Shown here: positions 25,812 through 35,391 of the stretch, piece by piece
Position numbering within the stretch: position 1 is the stretch's first letter
Layout of the letters: every line of letters begins with the position of its first letter
Assembly: GCA_030447925.1 (NCBI GenBank)
Contig: JAUJNX010000011.1
Span: 1-64,000, forward strand
From: Egibacteraceae bacterium
Lineage (GTDB): Bacteria; Actinomycetota; Nitriliruptoria; Euzebyales; Egibacteraceae
Direction: 5' to 3'
Length of the DNA: 64,000 nt
Made by a program: the position numbers and the translations under genes
The notes under the pieces: generated by a model
The model's input: only the letters and a program-made list of their open reading frames with translations
What the model was told of the DNA's origin: nothing
The model's database searches: none

Positions 25812-27289
25812 CGGCGGGCGAGCAGCGCGGCCGCGCGGGCCAGCGACGCGACCGCGCCGGGGGAGCGGCGGAACGACATCACCGGGACGGGCAGGGCGAA
25901 GCGCTGGACGGTCACCGCCTTGGCGCGCGCGAACTCGCGCAGCCCGTCGTCGCCGTGGATGCGCCCGAAGCCCGACTCCCCGACCCCGCCGAAGGGCAGG
26001 GCGGGCACGGCGGTGAACGACATCACGCTGTTGACCGAGGTCATGCCGCCGCGCAGGCGCCGCGCCAGGGCCATGCCCCGGCGCCGGGTGGCGGCGAACA
26101 CCGACCCGCCCAGCCCGTAGCCCGAGTCGTTGGCGCGGCGGACGGCCTCGTCGCCGTCGCGCACCCGCGTGACGGTGATGGTGGGCCCGAACGTCTCCTC
26201 GCGCATGGCCGCCGCGTCGTCGGGGACGTCGACCAGCACGGTCGGGTCGACCCAGGGCCCGTGCACGGCCCCGCGGCCACCGACGACCGCCCGGGCGCCG
26301 CGGGCGAGCGCGTCGTCGATGTGCCGCCCGATGATCCCCAGCTGCGCCGGCATGGTGATCGGGCCGTAGCCCGCGGGGGTGGCGGGCCGCACGGCGCGGG
26401 CGCGCTCCGCGAGCGCCGCCACGAACGGCTCGTACACCGCGTCGGTCGCGTAGACGCGCTCGATCCCGATGCAGGTCTGCCCGGCGTTGGTCATCCCGCC
26501 CCACAGCGCCGCCTCCGCCGCCGCGGCGACGTCCGCGCCGTCGTCGACGATCAGGGCGTCCTTGCCGCCGCACTCCATCAGCACGGGGGTGAGGTTCTCG
26601 GCGCACGCCGCCATCACCTTGCGCCCCGTGCGCGCGCTGCCGGTGAACGCGAGCTTGTCGACCCCGGACCGGCACAGCGCCGCCCCGGTCTCGCCGAGGC
26701 CGGTCACCACCGACAGCAGCGGGGCGGGCGCGTCGGGCACCGCCTCGGCCAGCGTGGCCCCGAGCACCAGCGCCGCGCCGGGCGTGTACTCCGAGGGCTT
26801 GAAGACCACCGCGTTGCCCGCCGCCAGCGCGTAGGCGATGGAGCCCATCGGGGTGAAGACCGGGTAGTTCCACGGTCCTATCACCCCCACGACCCCGAGC
26901 GGCTGGTACTCCAGCCAGCTCTGCTGGTTGGCCGCCAGCAGCCCGCTGGGCACGCGCCGCGCCCCCAGCACGCGCCGCGCGTTGGCGGCCGCCCAGCCGA
27001 GGTGGTGCTGGGCCAGGGCGATCTCCAGCAGCGCGTCGTCGACGGTCTTGCCGTTCTCGCGCTGGACCGCCGCCGCCAGGTCGCCCTGGCGCCGGGCCAG
27101 CACCGCCGACCACGACCGCAGCCGCGCGCGGCGCTCGTCCCAGCCCAGGTCGCCCCACCACGCGGCGGCGGTCCGCGCCTGCGCGACGGCCGCCGCGACC
27201 TCGGCGGCGGAGGTCTCGGGGTGGGCGGCGACGACCTCGCCGGACCGGGGGTCGCGCACCTCGAAGACGGCAGCCGGGGCCAGGGTCAC
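25808..27289 (-). CDS. Aldehyde dehydrogenase family protein
   Basis: This 493-residue NAD(P)-dependent enzyme has the oxyanion-hole Asn in IGPWNYP, the cofactor motif FTGSARTGRKV, the catalytic Glu in MECGGKDALIV and the catalytic Cys in NAGQTCIGIERV. The hydrophobic Arg-rich tail (FRRSPGAVASLARAAALLAR) recalls fatty-aldehyde or succinate-semialdehyde members. GTG 27289 is preceded by GGAAGGA. The overlap with the D-amino-acid oxidase gene hints at a shared catabolic route; the substrate is not evident. Confidence 0.9.
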   Translation of the reverse strand: MTLAPAAVFEVRDPRSGEVVAAHPETSAAEVAAAVAQARTAAAWWGDLGWDERRARLRSWSAVLARRQGDLAAAVQRENGKTVDDALLEIALAQHHLGWAAANARRVLGARRVPSGLLAANQQSWLEYQPLGVVGVIGPWNYPVFTPMGSIAYALAAGNAVVFKPSEYTPGAALVLGATLAEAVPDAPAPLLSVVTGLGETGAALCRSGVDKLAFTGSARTGRKVMAACAENLTPVLMECGGKDALIVDDGADVAAAAEAALWGGMTNAGQTCIGIERVYATDAVYEPFVAALAERARAVRPATPAGYGPITMPAQLGIIGRHIDDALARGARAVVGGRGAVHGPWVDPTVLVDVPDDAAAMREETFGPTITVTRVRDGDEAVRRANDSGYGLGGSVFAATRRRGMALARRLRGGMTSVNSVMSFTAVPALPFGGVGESGFGRIHGDDGLREFARAKAVTVQRFALPVPVMSFRRSPGAVASLARAAALLARR

Positions 27290-27351
27290 GCGGGGTCCTT
27301 CCGGGAGGGGGCTCCCCTGCAGTGTGCCGGTCCGGGGCCGCCCCCACCGGC

Positions 27352-27357
27352 TACGGT
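27352..27357 (+). promoter_or_regulatory. Leaderless -10 element of the BON-methyltransferase gene
   Basis: TACGGT ends six bases before ATG 27364, and there is no Shine-Dalgarno site. Spacing matches the other leaderless candidates in this window. Confidence 0.5.
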
Positions 27358-27363
27358 GCGGGC

Positions 27364-28062
27364 ATGCAGGCCACCAGGGCACGGTTGCGGGACCGCACGT
27401 TGGCAGCCGACGTCGCCGACCTGCGGGCGCACGACCCGCGGCTGGCGGGGTTGGACGTGGCGGTGCGGGTCGACGGCGGGGTCGTCCACCTGGAGGGCGC
27501 CGTGCCGGCCGAGGCCGACCGGGCGAGCCTGCGCGACCTGATCGGCCGGTTGCGCGGCGTGCACGCCGTGTGGGACCGGGTGCGGGCGGGGGACGCCGGG
27601 CCGCTGCGCGTCCTGGACGTGGGCTCGGGCGGGACCAAGCAGTACGCCGGGAACGTGGGCGTCGACCGGGCGGCGCTCCCCGGCGTCGACGTCGTCGGGG
27701 ACCTGCTCGCCCTGCCCCTGGCCGACGGCGCGTGCGACCGCGTGTTCGCCGTCCACGTCCTGGAGCACCTGACCGACGTGGTCGCCGCGATGAACGAGCT
27801 GCACCGCGTCGTCGCGCCCGGCGGGGTGCTGCACGCGATGTCACCGGACCGCGCCCACGTGAACGCCTACGCCGACCCCACCCACGTGCGCTTCTTCGAC
27901 GTGCAGACCTTCAAGCACTTCTGCACCCCGCGCGCGGGCGTGCGCTCCTGGTGGCCCCACCTGGTCAGCACCGACGGGGCGAGCATCTTCGCCGACCTGT
28001 CGCCCCTGGCCCCGGGCGAGGGGCCGGCCCCGCCGGAGCACCTCGCCCGCTTCTTCGACTAG
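27364..28062 (+). CDS. BON domain fused to a SAM-dependent methyltransferase
   Basis: Residues about 5-72 form a BON-like domain (VAVRVDGGVVHLEGAVPAEA, then LRDLIGRLRGVHAVWDRVRA), normally found in envelope or membrane-binding proteins. Residues 78-230 are a class-I methyltransferase: motif I VLDVGSGGTKQ, DVVGDLLALPLADGACDRVF, and HVLEHLTDVVAAMNELHRVV. I do not know this domain order from characterised enzymes. The substrate is unknown; the BON part might place the enzyme at a lipid surface. Confidence 0.75.
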   Translation: MQATRARLRDRTLAADVADLRAHDPRLAGLDVAVRVDGGVVHLEGAVPAEADRASLRDLIGRLRGVHAVWDRVRAGDAGPLRVLDVGSGGTKQYAGNVGVDRAALPGVDVVGDLLALPLADGACDRVFAVHVLEHLTDVVAAMNELHRVVAPGGVLHAMSPDRAHVNAYADPTHVRFFDVQTFKHFCTPRAGVRSWWPHLVSTDGASIFADLSPLAPGEGPAPPEHLARFFD

Positions 28063-28078
28063 CCACCCAGCGCCCCGT

Positions 28079-29050
28079 TCAGGGGTGCGGGCCGGACAGG
28101 AGGGCGTGGCCGATGGGGGTGAGGGCGTAGCGGACCTCTCGGCCGGCGCGCTGGGCGGTGACCAGCCCGGTGCCGCGCAGCACCGACAGGTGCTCGGAGA
28201 CCGTGCCGGGGGCCAGGTGGTGGCGGGCCGCCAGGCGGGTGGTGGTCGCGGGCTCCACCAGCGCCGCGAGCAGGGTCGCCCGCGTCCGGCCCAGCAGCGC
28301 GGCCAGCGCGCCGTCGTCGCGGTCCGGGGGCAGCCACAGCTGCGCGGTGCCGCGGGCGGGGTAGGCGAGGGTCGGCTGCCACGGCGGGTCGAGCATCACC
28401 TGCGGCCCCCACGACGCGAACACCGTCGGCAGCAGCACCAGCCCGGCGCCGTCCAAGCGCCGGTGGTCGTCGAATGCCTTGTCGACCTCGATGCGGCCGT
28501 CGCGCCAGGCGACATCGGGGTGCAGGTCGGCCAGCAGCCGCTCCATACCGCCGGCCGCGAGCTGGCGCGCGCGCTCGGCCAGGTCGCCCTCCAGCACGTC
28601 GCGCAGCTGCGGCCACAGGGGGGCGAGCAGCCGGTCCCAGCAGGCGTCGAGCAGGTCGGCGAGGCGGTCGCGCGCCCCGGCCGGGTCGGGGAGCAGCGCG
28701 TCGCGGGCCGGGTCCGCCGGGTTGTCCAGGTCGACCCAGGCCAGCTCGCGGGCGACCTGGGCGGGCGGGGTGGCGCGCAGGCGGGCCAGGCCCTCCGGCA
28801 TGGTCTCCAGCGGCCCCTCGGGCGGCGGGCTGAGGAAGTCGGGGGTGTAGCCGGTGGCGGGCAGCACCGCCCGCAGCGGGCCCAGGTCGAGGTCACCGAG
28901 CCGTCCCCCCGCGGTCCGCAGCCAGGGGACCGGACCCAGCTGCCGCCCGCCGTCCAGCACCGCGCGGACGGCGTTGACCAGCTCCCACAGTGGGGAGACC
29001 GCGAAGCGCACCCGCAGGAGGTCCTGCGGGCCGAAGGACAGCACGATCAC
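28079..29050 (-). CDS. ArsR/DUF5937-type winged-helix regulator
   Basis: This 323-residue protein has a long N-terminal ligand-type domain of the DUF5937 kind (VLSFGPQDLLRVRFAVSPLW). Its C-terminal ArsR winged helix is RTRATLLAALVEPATTTRLA followed by LAPGTVSEHLSVLRGTGLVT. GTG 29050 follows AAAGGTG. It is divergent from an MFS exporter gene, an arrangement usual for this family, and probably represses it. Confidence 0.8.
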   Translation of the reverse strand: MIVLSFGPQDLLRVRFAVSPLWELVNAVRAVLDGGRQLGPVPWLRTAGGRLGDLDLGPLRAVLPATGYTPDFLSPPPEGPLETMPEGLARLRATPPAQVARELAWVDLDNPADPARDALLPDPAGARDRLADLLDACWDRLLAPLWPQLRDVLEGDLAERARQLAAGGMERLLADLHPDVAWRDGRIEVDKAFDDHRRLDGAGLVLLPTVFASWGPQVMLDPPWQPTLAYPARGTAQLWLPPDRDDGALAALLGRTRATLLAALVEPATTTRLAARHHLAPGTVSEHLSVLRGTGLVTAQRAGREVRYALTPIGHALLSGPHP

Positions 29051-29115
29051 CGGGCACCTTTCGGCGAGGACCGAATCGGTGGACCCGAGGATAGGTGCGG
29101 CGCAGGCTGGCCCGC

Positions 29116-30324
29116 ATGTTCCCCGCGTCCTACCGCAGCCTGCTCCGCACCCCCGACGTCCCCTGGGCGCTCGGGACCTCGCTGATCGCCCGCCTGCCCC
29201 AGGGCATGGTCGGGCTGGCCGTGGTCCTGCTCGTCCAGTCCCGCACCGGCTCGTTCGCCGCCGCGGGCCTGGTCTCCGCGGCCTACGTCGCGGGCGCGGC
29301 CGTCGGCGGCCCCCTGCTGGCGCGGCTGTCGGACCGGGTCGGGCCGCGCCCGGTGCTCCTGCCCGCCGCCGTGCTCTGCGCGACGGCGTCGGTCGCGCTG
29401 GGCTGGCTCGACACCGACCGGGTGGCGGTCCTGCTGTCACTCGCCGCGGTCGCGGGGGTCGGCACGCCGCCGATCACGACCATCGCCCGGGCGCTGTGGC
29501 CGCAGCTGCTGCCCGACGAGGAGCGCCTCACCGCGATGTACGCGCTGGAGGCCACCACCCAGGAGCTGACCTACATCGTCGGCCCGTCGCTGGTCACCGG
29601 CCTGGTCGCCCTGGCCGCCCCGGGGGCGGCGGTGGCCGCGTCGGGCCTGCTCGCCCTGGCCGGGACCGTGCTGTTCCTCAGCGGCGCCGCGGGCCGGCGC
29701 CGCCCGGTCGAGGCGGCGGCCGGCGGGCGTGACGTCCGCGGCCTGTGGCCCGCGTTCGCGGCCGGGCTGCTGATCGCGGCGACCTTCTCCGGCGTCGAGG
29801 TCGCGGTCGTCGCGGCGGTCGACGCGCGCGGGATCCCCGCCGCCGCGGGCGTGCTGCTGGCGGGCTGGAGCTTCGGGTCGCTCGCCGGCGGGCTGCTCGC
29901 GGGTGCGCGGCCGATCGCCGTCCCGCCCGAGCGCCTGCTCCCGCGCCTGCTGCTGCTGGTCACCGCCGCCCACGCGGCGCTGGCGTTCCTGCCCGCGCCG
30001 TACGGGCTCGGCGCCGGCCAGGCCGTCGCCGGGGCGACCGGCGCCCCCGCCATGGCCCCGCGCGACGCGCGGGCGGCGCGCGGGGGGGCGGCGGGCGGGG
30101 GCGCGGAGGCGTTCGCCTGGCTGGCCACCGCGTTCCTGGCCGGCGGCGCGGCCGGCGCCGCGCTGTCGGGCACGCTGGCCGACGACGCCGCCCCGCGCGC
30201 GGCCGGGCAGGGGGTGTGCGACTCGATCGTCGCCTCCAGCCGGTCGACCCAGACCTTGGACTGGACCCAGCGCACGACCTCGGTCATGCGGCCCACGTCG
30301 GTGACGTTCGGCACCTGCTCGTAG
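29116..30324 (+). CDS. MFS transporter with a replaced C-terminus
   Basis: About twelve hydrophobic segments and the loop ARLSDRVGPRPVLLPAAVL mark a major-facilitator exporter. The match to this family stops near base 30,207 (DDAAPRAA). From there the frame reads the wrong strand of an ATP-grasp fragment and ends with an unrelated polar tail (SIVASSRSTQTLDWTQ). The last helices are therefore missing. A second doubtful patch, PRDARAARGGAAGGG near 30,060-30,105, may hide compensating shifts. ATG 29116 is preferred over GTG 29095. The product may be inactive, or the junction may be an assembly join. Confidence 0.7.
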   Translation: MFPASYRSLLRTPDVPWALGTSLIARLPQGMVGLAVVLLVQSRTGSFAAAGLVSAAYVAGAAVGGPLLARLSDRVGPRPVLLPAAVLCATASVALGWLDTDRVAVLLSLAAVAGVGTPPITTIARALWPQLLPDEERLTAMYALEATTQELTYIVGPSLVTGLVALAAPGAAVAASGLLALAGTVLFLSGAAGRRRPVEAAAGGRDVRGLWPAFAAGLLIAATFSGVEVAVVAAVDARGIPAAAGVLLAGWSFGSLAGGLLAGARPIAVPPERLLPRLLLLVTAAHAALAFLPAPYGLGAGQAVAGATGAPAMAPRDARAARGGAAGGGAEAFAWLATAFLAGGAAGAALSGTLADDAAPRAAGQGVCDSIVASSRSTQTLDWTQRTTSVMRPTSVTFGTCS

Positions 30325-30469
30325 TGGTGCAGCCAGGACCTGAGGTCGTCGTCCATGGCGTCGAGGGGGTACTCGCCGATGCCGATCACCGTGGCGCCGG
30401 CCGCGGCGAGCCCGCGCACGAACTCGCGCTGGTTGCGGGGAAGAACGGCTCCACGAAGACGATGTTCAC
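30208..30469 (-). pseudogene. N-terminal fragment of a divergent ATP-grasp gene
   Basis: Read on the minus strand from GTG 30469, the fragment begins VNIVFVEPFFP. After a one-base shift in the G run at 30,437-30,440 it continues REFVRGLAAAGATVIGIGEY and VVRWVQSKVWVDRLEATIES. This is the pre-ATP-grasp domain of a ligase related to the three downstream genes. It ends abruptly at about 30,208 against the MFS gene, so the catalytic domain is absent. Confidence 0.65.
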
Positions 30470-30514
30470 CCCCCGGATGGTACGGGCCCACACCCCCGGT
30501 TACCCTCCAGGGCC

Positions 30515-31735
30515 ATGACGGTCGCCGTGTTCGTCGCCCCCTACCTGCTGGAGGCGACCACGCGGTTCGTCGATGTCGCGGCCCGCCTGCCCGGGGTCCG
30601 GCTGGCGCTGGTGACCCACGAGACCGCCGACCGGCTGCCGCCCGTCCTCAAGGAGTCCCTCGCCGCCCACTGGCGGGTCGACGACGCCCTCGACCCCGCC
30701 CAGATCGTCGCGGCGGTGCGCGGGCTGGCCGGCCAGCTCGGCGGCGTCGACCGCCTGTTCGGGGCGCTGGAGCAGCTCCAGGAGCCCCTCGGCCGGGCGC
30801 GCGAGGAGCTGGGCCTGCCCGGCATGGACGCCGCGACCGCCCGTAACTTCCGCGACAAGGCGCGCATGAAGGAGGTCCTGCGCGCGGCCGGCGTGCGCGC
30901 GCCACCGCCTGGCCCGGTCGCCGCAGGACGCCGGGGACTTCGCGGCCGAGGTCGGCTACCCGCTGGTGGTCAAGCCGCCCGCCGGCGCGGGCGCGCGCAG
31001 CACCTTCCGCCTCGACGGCCCCGACGCCCTGCGCGCCTGGCTGGACGCCGCCAGCCCGTCGCCGGGGAGCCCGCGATGGTCGAGGAGTTCCTGGTCGGCG
31101 AGGAGCTGTCCTTCGACAGCATCACCGTGGACGGCGAGGTGCGCTGGTACTCGATCAGCCATTACCTGCCGACCCCGCTGGAGGTCCTGCGCACCCCCTG
31201 GATCCAGTGGATGGTCCTGCTGCCCCGCCACGTCGACGGTCCCGAGTACGACGGCATCCGCGCCGCCGGCCCCGCGGCCCTGCGCGCGCTGGGGCTGCGC
31301 ACCGGCCTCACGCATATGGAGTGGTTCCGCCGCCCCGACGGCTCCGTCGCGGTCTCCGAGGTCGCCGCCCGCCCGCCCGGCGCGCAGATCACCGCGATGC
31401 TCGGCTGGACCCACGACGTCGACTTCCGGCGCGTGTGGGCCGAGCTGATGATCGCCGACACCCTGGCCCCGCTGGAGCGGCGCTGGGCGGCGGGGGCGGT
31501 GTTCCTGCGCGGCCAGGGCGACCCGGCCGGCCGGGTGGCGGCCGTCCGCGGCCTGGAGCGCCTGCAGCAGGAGTTGGGCCACCTGGTGGTGGAGGCCCAC
31601 CTGCCGCAGCCCCGCCAGGCCCCCACCGGCACCTACGAGGGCGAGGGCTTCGTGATCGTCCGGCACCAGGAGACCGCGGTCGTCCAGGAGGCGATGCGCC
31701 GGCTGGTCACCGGCATCCGCGTGGAGCTGGCGTGA
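30515..31735 (+). CDS. ATP-grasp ligase 1, with an internal out-of-frame patch
   Basis: The protein has the N-terminal pre-grasp domain, FRDKARMKEVLRAAGV at the start of the ATP-grasp fold, EEFLVGEELSFDS in the nucleotide region and the metal-binding THMEWFRRPDGSVAVSEVAA then RPPGA. That last block resembles carnosine-synthase and D-Ala-D-Ala-ligase relatives. Bases about 30,900-31,075 are read in the wrong frame between two compensating shifts. The correct frame there gives EVGYPLVVKPPAGAGARSTF, the ATP-binding Lys segment. As written, the enzyme would lack that Lys. It probably joins an amino-acid carboxylate to an amine with ATP; substrates are unknown. Confidence 0.75.
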   Translation: MTVAVFVAPYLLEATTRFVDVAARLPGVRLALVTHETADRLPPVLKESLAAHWRVDDALDPAQIVAAVRGLAGQLGGVDRLFGALEQLQEPLGRAREELGLPGMDAATARNFRDKARMKEVLRAAGVRAPPPGPVAAGRRGLRGRGRLPAGGQAARRRGRAQHLPPRRPRRPARLAGRRQPVAGEPAMVEEFLVGEELSFDSITVDGEVRWYSISHYLPTPLEVLRTPWIQWMVLLPRHVDGPEYDGIRAAGPAALRALGLRTGLTHMEWFRRPDGSVAVSEVAARPPGAQITAMLGWTHDVDFRRVWAELMIADTLAPLERRWAAGAVFLRGQGDPAGRVAAVRGLERLQQELGHLVVEAHLPQPRQAPTGTYEGEGFVIVRHQETAVVQEAMRRLVTGIRVELA

Positions 31736-32939
31736 TCGACGTCCTCATGCTCTCGCCCGGCTACCCGGCCGAGATGGCGCTGTTCACCTGGGGCTCGCGC
31801 GCGCGGGGGCGCGCGTGGCCGGGGTCGGTGACCAGCCGGCCGCCGCCCTGCCCCCCGCCGCCCGCGAGGCGCTCCTGCACTACGTGCAGGTCGGCTCGCT
31901 GCAGGACGAGGGCGCGGTGCTCGACGCCGCCCGGCACCTGCCCCTGGACCGCGTCGAGTGCCTGTGGGAGCCCTACCTGCTCCTGGCCGCCCGCGTGCGC
32001 GAGGCGATGGGGCTGCCCGGCCTGACCGTCGAGCAGACCGTCCCGTTCCGCGACAAGGAGCGCATGAAGCAGCGCCTCGACGCGGCCGGCATCCGCACCC
32101 CGTGGCACGCGACCACGACCACGGCGGCGGGCGTGCGCGAGCTGGCCGCGCGCATCGGCTACCCGGTGATCGTCAAGCCGATCGCCGGGGCCGGCAGCGC
32201 CGACACCTATCGGATCGACGACGACGCGGGGCTGGAGGCCGCCCTGCCGCTGCTGGCCCACGTCCCCGAGGTCAGCGTCGAGGAGTTCGTCGACGGCGAG
32301 GAGTTCACCTACGACACCGTCTGCGCGGGCGGGCGGATCCTGTTCGAGAACATCTCCTGGTACCGCCCCCGCCCGCTGATCGGGCGCCTGAACGAGTGGA
32401 TCAGCCAGCAGATCGTCGCCCTGCGCGACCTGGACGCCGAGGACCTCGCCGGCGGGCGGGCCATGGGCCGCGCCGTCCTGGCGGCGCTCGGCTTCCAGGA
32501 CGGGTTCACCCACATGGAGTGGTACCGCAAGGCCGACGGCGAGGTGGTGTTCGGCGAGATCGGCGCGCGGCCGCCCGGTGCGCGCAGCGTCGACACCATG
32601 AACCACGCCTGCGACGCCGACCTCTACTCCGGCTGGGCGGAGGCGCTGGTGCGCGGGCGCATCGACCAGGACCTCACCCGCCGCTACAACGCCGCCGCGG
32701 TCTACAAGCGGGCGCAGGGCCAGGGCCGGATCGTGGCCGTCGACGGCCTGTCGCGACTGCTGGCGGAGTACGGCGACGGCGTCGTCGCGGTCGACCTCGC
32801 CGCGCCCGGCGAGCCGCGCCGCGACTGGCAGGCGTCGGTGATCGGCGACGGCCGGGTGGTCGTCCGCCACCCGGACCTGGCCACCACCCTGGAGATGGCC
32901 GACCGCTTCGCCACGGAGTTGCACCTGTACGCGGCATGA
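31732..32939 (+). pseudogene. ATP-grasp ligase 2, one-base frameshift near the start
   Basis: GTG 31732 overlaps the stop of ligase 1 and reads IDVLMLSPGYPAEMALFT. A lost base near 31,790 then shifts the frame, and the rest (GVGDQPAAALPPAAREALLH onward) lies in the frame that runs to 32,939. The grasp fold is complete: FRDKERMKQRLDAAGI, IGYPVIVKPIAGAGSADTY with the ATP Lys, VEEFVDGEEFTYDT, and THMEWYRKADGEVVFGEIGA then RPPGA. It is clearly a paralogue of ligase 1, from a tandem duplication. Confidence 0.8.
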
Positions 32940-32955
32940 GGGGGAGGGGGAGCGG

Positions 32956-34203
32956 ATGCCGTCGCACCTGATCGGCCTGCTGCTGGGCATGGAGGAGGAC
33001 TGGTCGTCCACCTTCGAGGAGCTGGTCCGGCGCCTGGACCTGCGCGTCGACCACGGCGGCGGGACGCACACGTTCGCCACCGAGCGCATCACGATCGAGC
33101 CGTTCCGCCTGCGCGCCAAGCCGCGCTACGACCTGGTCATCGACCGCCTGGCGCACTGGTACTACGTGCCGCGCGAGTGGCTCAAGAAGGTGGCGCTGAT
33201 GGACGGCGTCTACCTGATGAACAACCCCTTCACGTTCCAGTCGATGGAGAAGCACGCCGCCTACTGCGCGATGATGCGCCTGGGGCTGAAGGTCCCCGAG
33301 ACCTGGCTGCTGCCCTCCAAGCACCCGCCGGCCGACAACCGCTTCGCCTACACCGCCGCGCGCTACAACCTGCCCTTCGACCTGGAGGAGGTCGCGGAGC
33401 GCATCGGCTATCCCCTGTACATGAAGCCCTACGACGGCGGCGCGTGGGTGGGGGTCACCCGCATCGAGGACGCCGAGCAGCTGCACCGCGGCTACGACGA
33501 GTCCGGGCAGCGGATCATGCACCTGCAGGCCGCGGTCGACTTCGACGTGTTCGTGCGCACGCTGTCCATCGGCGCCGAGACCATGACCATGAAGTTCGAC
33601 CCGTCGCAGCCGATGCACGACCGCTACCGGCTGGCGCACGGCTTCCTGGATCCCGGGGTCGGCCAGGAGGTCGTCACGATCGGGCGCACCGTCAACGCGT
33701 TCTTCCGCTGGGAGTTCAACTCCTGCGAGACGCTGGTCAAGGACGGCGAGGTCCACCCCATCGACTACGCCAACGCCTGCCCCGACATCTCGGTGATCTC
33801 GCTGCACTACTACTTCCCGTGGGCGATCAGGACCCTGCTGAGGTGGACGGTGTTCTGCACGGTGACGGGCCGGCCGATGCAGATCGACCAGGACCTCACG
33901 AACTGGTTCCGCATCGGCGACGACCCGGACCTGTCCTACGGCCAGAGGCTGGCGGCGCTGCACCGCCTGACCGACGACTACTTCGGGCAGGACGCCTACG
34001 AGGAGTTCTGCGACCGCCACCTCGGCCACCTCGACGAGGTCCTCGTCGACCTCATCGACAGCCCCTGGTTCGCCGCGCTGCTGGAGCGCACCGTGCGCGG
34101 GACCTTCCCGGCGCACGAGCACGAGCGGTTCGTCCCTCACTACCGGGGCCTGCTGGGGGCGTGGGTCGACGACGCCCGCTCGCGCCGGCCCGCCCGGAGC
34201 TGA
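32956..34203 (+). CDS. ATP-grasp-like protein 3
   Basis: This intact 415-residue protein is distant from the other two ligases. It has FQSMEKHAAYCAMMRLGLKV, the ATP-binding Lys in IGYPLYMKPYDGGAWVGVT, and acidic metal-binding candidates in RWEFNSCETLVKDGE and HPIDYANACPDISV. A purine-rich GGGGGAG site precedes ATG 32956. A C-terminal helical extension of about 130 residues is extra. It closes the rightward three-gene run and may accept the product of the first two enzymes. I recognise the fold but no characterised relative. Confidence 0.7.
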   Translation: MPSHLIGLLLGMEEDWSSTFEELVRRLDLRVDHGGGTHTFATERITIEPFRLRAKPRYDLVIDRLAHWYYVPREWLKKVALMDGVYLMNNPFTFQSMEKHAAYCAMMRLGLKVPETWLLPSKHPPADNRFAYTAARYNLPFDLEEVAERIGYPLYMKPYDGGAWVGVTRIEDAEQLHRGYDESGQRIMHLQAAVDFDVFVRTLSIGAETMTMKFDPSQPMHDRYRLAHGFLDPGVGQEVVTIGRTVNAFFRWEFNSCETLVKDGEVHPIDYANACPDISVISLHYYFPWAIRTLLRWTVFCTVTGRPMQIDQDLTNWFRIGDDPDLSYGQRLAALHRLTDDYFGQDAYEEFCDRHLGHLDEVLVDLIDSPWFAALLERTVRGTFPAHEHERFVPHYRGLLGAWVDDARSRRPARS

Positions 34204-34224
34204 GGCGCCGCCGGGCCGGGGGCG

Positions 34225-35382
34225 TCAGCCGCGGGGCGCGGCGGCCGCGCGGCCCGCGAACCGGGCCGCGCGGAACAGGCCGATGTCGTGCGCGGTCGAC
34301 CCCGCCAGCGCGAGGTCGGCCAGGATCTCGCCCACCACCGACACGAACTTGAAGCCGTGCCCCGAGAAGCCGCCGGCGAGGGTCACCTGGGGCAGCGACG
34401 GGTGGCGGTCGATGACGAAGTGCTCGTCGGGCGTCGTGGTGTACATGCAGGCGGTCGCGCGCAGGAGGGGCCCGCCCAGGTCGGGGACCGACCGGCGCAG
34501 GCGCGCGCGCAGGTCGTCGGCCTCCTCGGGCGGCACGGCGCGGTCGATGGTCTCGGGGGTCGTGGGCGCCCCGCGGCGGAAGAACGCCGCCTTGACGCCG
34601 CCGCCCGGGCCGCCGACCGCCGGGAAGCCGTAGAACTGCAGGCCGCCCGGCTCCTCCCAGATCCACACCGGGTGCCGGTCGGGCGCGAAGGCCCCGGTGC
34701 CGCCGCGCGGGTCGAACCAGTACTGCACCTGGCGCTCGACGACCAGCGGCAGCCCCAGCCCGGCCAGCACCTGCGGCGCCCACGGCCCGGCCGTCACCAC
34801 CAGGTGGTCCGCGCGCACCGTGCCGGACGCGGTGCGCACCGCCACCCCGCCGCCGTCGGGCTCCCAGCCCAGGGCGGGGTCGGCGAAGCGCAGCTCGGCC
34901 CCCGCCCGCCGGGCCACCGCCAGGTGCGCCGACACGACCGCCTCGGGGCGCAGGAACCCGCCCCGCCGCTCGTGCAGGGCGACGTCGCCGGGCCCCGGCG
35001 CCAGGGTCGGGAAGCGCCGGCGCAGCTCCGCGGCGGGCAGCACCTCGTGGGGGAGGTCCCACGCCCGGGCGCTGGCGACGGCCCCCGCGACCGTGCGGCT
35101 GTCCTCGGGGCCGATCATCAGCGCGCCGGTGAGGGTGAGCAGGTCGGCGCCGGTGTCGGCCTCCAGCTGCGACCACAGCTCGTAGGCGCGCAGCAGCAGC
35201 GGGACGTAGGCCGGGCCCTCGAAGTAGGCCTGGCGGATGATCCGCGACTCGCCGTGGCTGGACCCCCGGTCGTGCGCGGGCCCGAAGCGCTCCAGGCCCA
35301 GCACCCGCCGCCCGCGGCGGGCCAGGTGCGCCGCGGCGGCGGACCCCATCCCGCCGAGGCCGAGCACGATCGCGTCGTACAC
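34225..35382 (-). CDS. solA: SolA-type FAD oxidase (sarcosine/N-methyl-amino-acid oxidase family)
   Basis: This 385-residue flavoenzyme has N-terminal [19 protein letters not shown], the family motif [14 protein letters not shown], the Cys for covalent FAD in [17 protein letters not shown], and C-terminal [10 protein letters not shown]. It would oxidise an N-methyl or secondary amino acid with oxygen, giving peroxide. It is convergent with the ATP-grasp genes, only 21 bases apart, so it may tailor or degrade the same compound; that is inference. Confidence 0.85.
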   Translation of the reverse strand: MYDAIVLGLGGMGSAAAAHLARRGRRVLGLERFGPAHDRGSSHGESRIIRQAYFEGPAYVPLLLRAYELWSQLEADTGADLLTLTGALMIGPEDSRTVAGAVASARAWDLPHEVLPAAELRRRFPTLAPGPGDVALHERRGGFLRPEAVVSAHLAVARRAGAELRFADPALGWEPDGGGVAVRTASGTVRADHLVVTAGPWAPQVLAGLGLPLVVERQVQYWFDPRGGTGAFAPDRHPVWIWEEPGGLQFYGFPAVGGPGGGVKAAFFRRGAPTTPETIDRAVPPEEADDLRARLRRSVPDLGGPLLRATACMYTTTPDEHFVIDRHPSLPQVTLAGGFSGHGFKFVSVVGEILADLALAGSTAHDIGLFRAARFAGRAAAAPRG

Positions 35383-35391
35383 GGCGCGGCC

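Noticed and set aside
30966..31448. A separate gene inside ATP-grasp ligase 1
   Set aside because: The frame from 30,966 carries only the missing middle of ligase 1 (GYPLVVKPPAGAGAR), so it is a frameshift patch and not a second gene.
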